Origin: JALSHZ01 sp964614535
GTDB lineage: Bacteria; Pseudomonadota; Gammaproteobacteria; UWMA-0217
DNA length: 64,000 bases
Direction: 5' to 3'
NCBI GenBank assembly: GCA_964614535.1
Contig: CAZTOZ010000076.1
Span: 13,406 to 77,405 of the forward strand
The position numbers and the translations under genes were made by a program. How positions within the stretch are numbered: the stretch's first letter is position 1; every line of letters begins with the position of its first letter. Shown piece by piece: positions 62,626 to 64,000 of the stretch. The notes below the pieces were generated by a model. It was not told the DNA's origin. It ran no database searches and saw nothing but the letters and a program-made list of their open reading frames with translations.

Positions 62626-64000
62626 ATGGGTCACGACGAGGAAACCAAAAACCCCGCATCCAGGCCTGTCCTGGAGGAACTCGAACCACGCATTCTCTAC
62701 TCCGCCGACCTGCCCCTGGCCGGCGCGGCGGAGCAGATATGGGTGGCCGGGTACGGGTCCGATGCGCCCGCCGTCACCTTCAGCCAGAACGAGACGGCCC
62801 AACAGGCGACAGCGACCGGCGACAGCCAAACGACACGCCCGCGGGAACTGGTGCTCGTCAACACCGACGTCCCCGACTACGAACAGCTCATCGAGAACCT
62901 GCTCGACCAACGCCCCGACGGCCGGCAATTCTCGATCGTCCTGCTCGACACCGACAGCGACGGCATCGCACAGCTCTCCCAGACCCTGAGCGGCGACGAG
63001 CAATTTGCCGCCATCCATCTCATCTCCCATGGCGAGGCCGGCAGCGTGGCCCTCGGCAACGGCCGGCTGAACTTCGACACCCTGCTCAGCAATGCCAGCA
63101 CCATCGGCGACTGGGGCAAGGCGCTGACCGACGGGGGCGACTTGCTGATCTACGGCTGCAACCTCGCCGCCAGTGACGAAGGAAAAAGCCTGGTCGATGC
63201 CTTGTCGAGACTGACCAAGGCCGATGTGGCCGCATCGGACGACCTGACCGGGGCCAGCGCCCGCGGCGGGGACTGGGAGTTGGAGTATCAGCAAGGGGTA
63301 ATCGAGACTGGCATCGCCATTTCAATGGATACCCGCCTGGCCTGGAACGGGTTGCTGGATATCGAATCCGGCCTCGTCGGGCATTGGACCGTCGATGCGG
63401 ATGCCAACGATAGCTCCGGCAATGGCAACAACGGCGTGCTGACGGGCAATGCCAGTATCGACACCAGTTCAGGGACCAATCCGGTGGGGTCGGGAAAGCT
63501 GGCACTCGACGGCACCGGTGACTACATAGAACTCAGCACCCAGGCCGCCAGCTTCAGCTCTTTGACTCAGGGAACCGTCGCGGGCTGGATAAAAACCTCC
63601 GACACCGCCAATACCCAGACCATTTTCGGTATTGCCGACAAGGGTGATGCCGTCAGCTATTCCACACTGGGTATCTACCAGGGAAATCTGTTTTTCGATA
63701 TTGCGGAAAACAATAACTACTCTGTCCAGGTGGTCGCTGACCAGACGGTCATCGCTGACGGCAATTGGCACCATGTTGCTGTAACCGTCGATGCAAGCGG
63801 CAACAGCCTCTATATCGACGGCGCCAAAGTGGCCGTCGCGGATCTCAATTACTGGGACGGGGACGAAACGGTCAGCGATTTCTTCAGCACCGTCATGAAC
63901 GTGGATGCAGTCGAAATCGGCGTCACCGCCGGCAACAACAGCGTCGAATGGGACTTCAACGGCCTGCTCGACGACATTCGCGTCTACGATCGCGCCCTGA
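62626..64000 (+). CDS. Large surface protein with LEPR-XLL, DUF4347 and LamG domains (N-terminal 458 codons)
   Basis: Open to the end of the window. N-terminal LEELEPRILYSADL at residues 17-30 is the LEPR-XLL motif of very large exported proteins. DUF4347 domain at about 70-225 (LVLVNTDVPDYEQLI, HLISHGEAGSVALGNG, LLIYGCNLAA). Laminin-G/concanavalin-like domain from about 250 (GLVGHWTVDADANDSSGNGNNG in part, NWHHVAVTVDASGNSLYIDG). Such proteins are usually several thousand residues with cadherin- or VCBS-type repeats and leave by type I secretion; that part is not visible. ATG at 62626 is chosen for the LEPR-XLL position; the ribosome site is weak. Confidence 0.85.
   Translation, partial: MGHDEETKNPASRPVLEELEPRILYSADLPLAGAAEQIWVAGYGSDAPAVTFSQNETAQQATATGDSQTTRPRELVLVNTDVPDYEQLIENLLDQRPDGRQFSIVLLDTDSDGIAQLSQTLSGDEQFAAIHLISHGEAGSVALGNGRLNFDTLLSNASTIGDWGKALTDGGDLLIYGCNLAASDEGKSLVDALSRLTKADVAASDDLTGASARGGDWELEYQQGVIETGIAISMDTRLAWNGLLDIESGLVGHWTVDADANDSSGNGNNGVLTGNASIDTSSGTNPVGSGKLALDGTGDYIELSTQAASFSSLTQGTVAGWIKTSDTANTQTIFGIADKGDAVSYSTLGIYQGNLFFDIAENNNYSVQVVADQTVIADGNWHHVAVTVDASGNSLYIDGAKVAVADLNYWDGDETVSDFFSTVMNVDAVEIGVTAGNNSVEWDFNGLLDDIRVYDRAL

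Overview
The window is about 64 kb of GC-rich, gene-dense bacterial chromosome. Gene content and order point to a gammaproteobacterium. Diagnostic blocks are surE-pcm-yqaA-nlpD-rpoS, rpoE-rseA-rseB-rseC-degQ/mucD-grx-lepA-lepB-DUF4845-rnc-era-recO-pdxJ-acpS-cysM, and map-glnD. A group 3b-type [NiFe] hydrogenase, a DsrC/TusE-fold protein, multihaem and monohaem c-type cytochromes and a SulP-Usp-antiporter operon fit a free-living, possibly chemolithotrophic sulfur-oxidising lineage. That lifestyle is inference. I saw no tRNA, rRNA, CRISPR array, insertion sequence or prophage.

Layout. 1-6.3 kb (minus): the distal part of an exopolysaccharide operon (tyrosine autokinase/chain-length regulator, UDP-xylose synthase, polyprenyl-phosphate sugar transferase, WecG-type glycosyltransferase cut by the window edge), behind a textbook sigma-54 promoter and a leader of about 0.6 kb. 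6.6-10.2 kb (plus): SulP transporter, tandem Usp, CPA2 antiporter. 10.3-11.3 kb (minus): galE. 11.6-15.6 kb (plus): four overlapping hydrogenase genes. 15.7-16.7 kb (minus): a low-GC orphan glycosyltransferase. 16.9-20.7 kb (minus): acidic membrane protein, homoserine dehydrogenase, alanine aminotransferase. 20.8-26.9 kb: Mth938-like protein, the rpoS block, Smr protein and TatD nuclease.

27.0-36.4 kb (plus): an 1139-residue exported redox chimera (sugar-dehydrogenase propeller + discoidin domain + five c-haem sites + GlyGly-CTERM-like tail), a glycoside-hydrolase-like lipoprotein, a degenerate GGDEF/EAL protein, and an AMMECR1/MEMO pair. 36.5-51.2 kb (minus): M48 protease, exonuclease, and the long envelope-stress/translation/housekeeping superoperon. 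In this block lepA appears to start on AUU. 51.4-56.6 kb (plus): nadB, map, glnD. 56.6-64 kb: Npt-like membrane protein, beta-lactamase-fold hydrolase, a DsrC-like protein lacking its redox cysteines opposite a small SET-domain protein across a 20-bp perfect palindrome, alanine dehydrogenase, a diguanylate cyclase, a small cytochrome c, and the first 458 codons of a large LEPR-XLL/DUF4347/LamG surface protein that runs off the window.

How the genes fit together: surface polysaccharide synthesis, c-di-GMP proteins, a giant exported adhesin-like protein and secreted carbohydrate/redox proteins describe a surface-attached or aggregate lifestyle. RpoS and RpoE modules supply stress control. The hydrogenase, SulP and DsrC-like genes hint at hydrogen/sulfur/inorganic-carbon metabolism. 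Best candidates for something new are the secreted redox chimera with its lipoprotein partner (26999-32671), the cysteine-less DsrC-like/SET divergon (58845-59650), and the AUU-initiated lepA.
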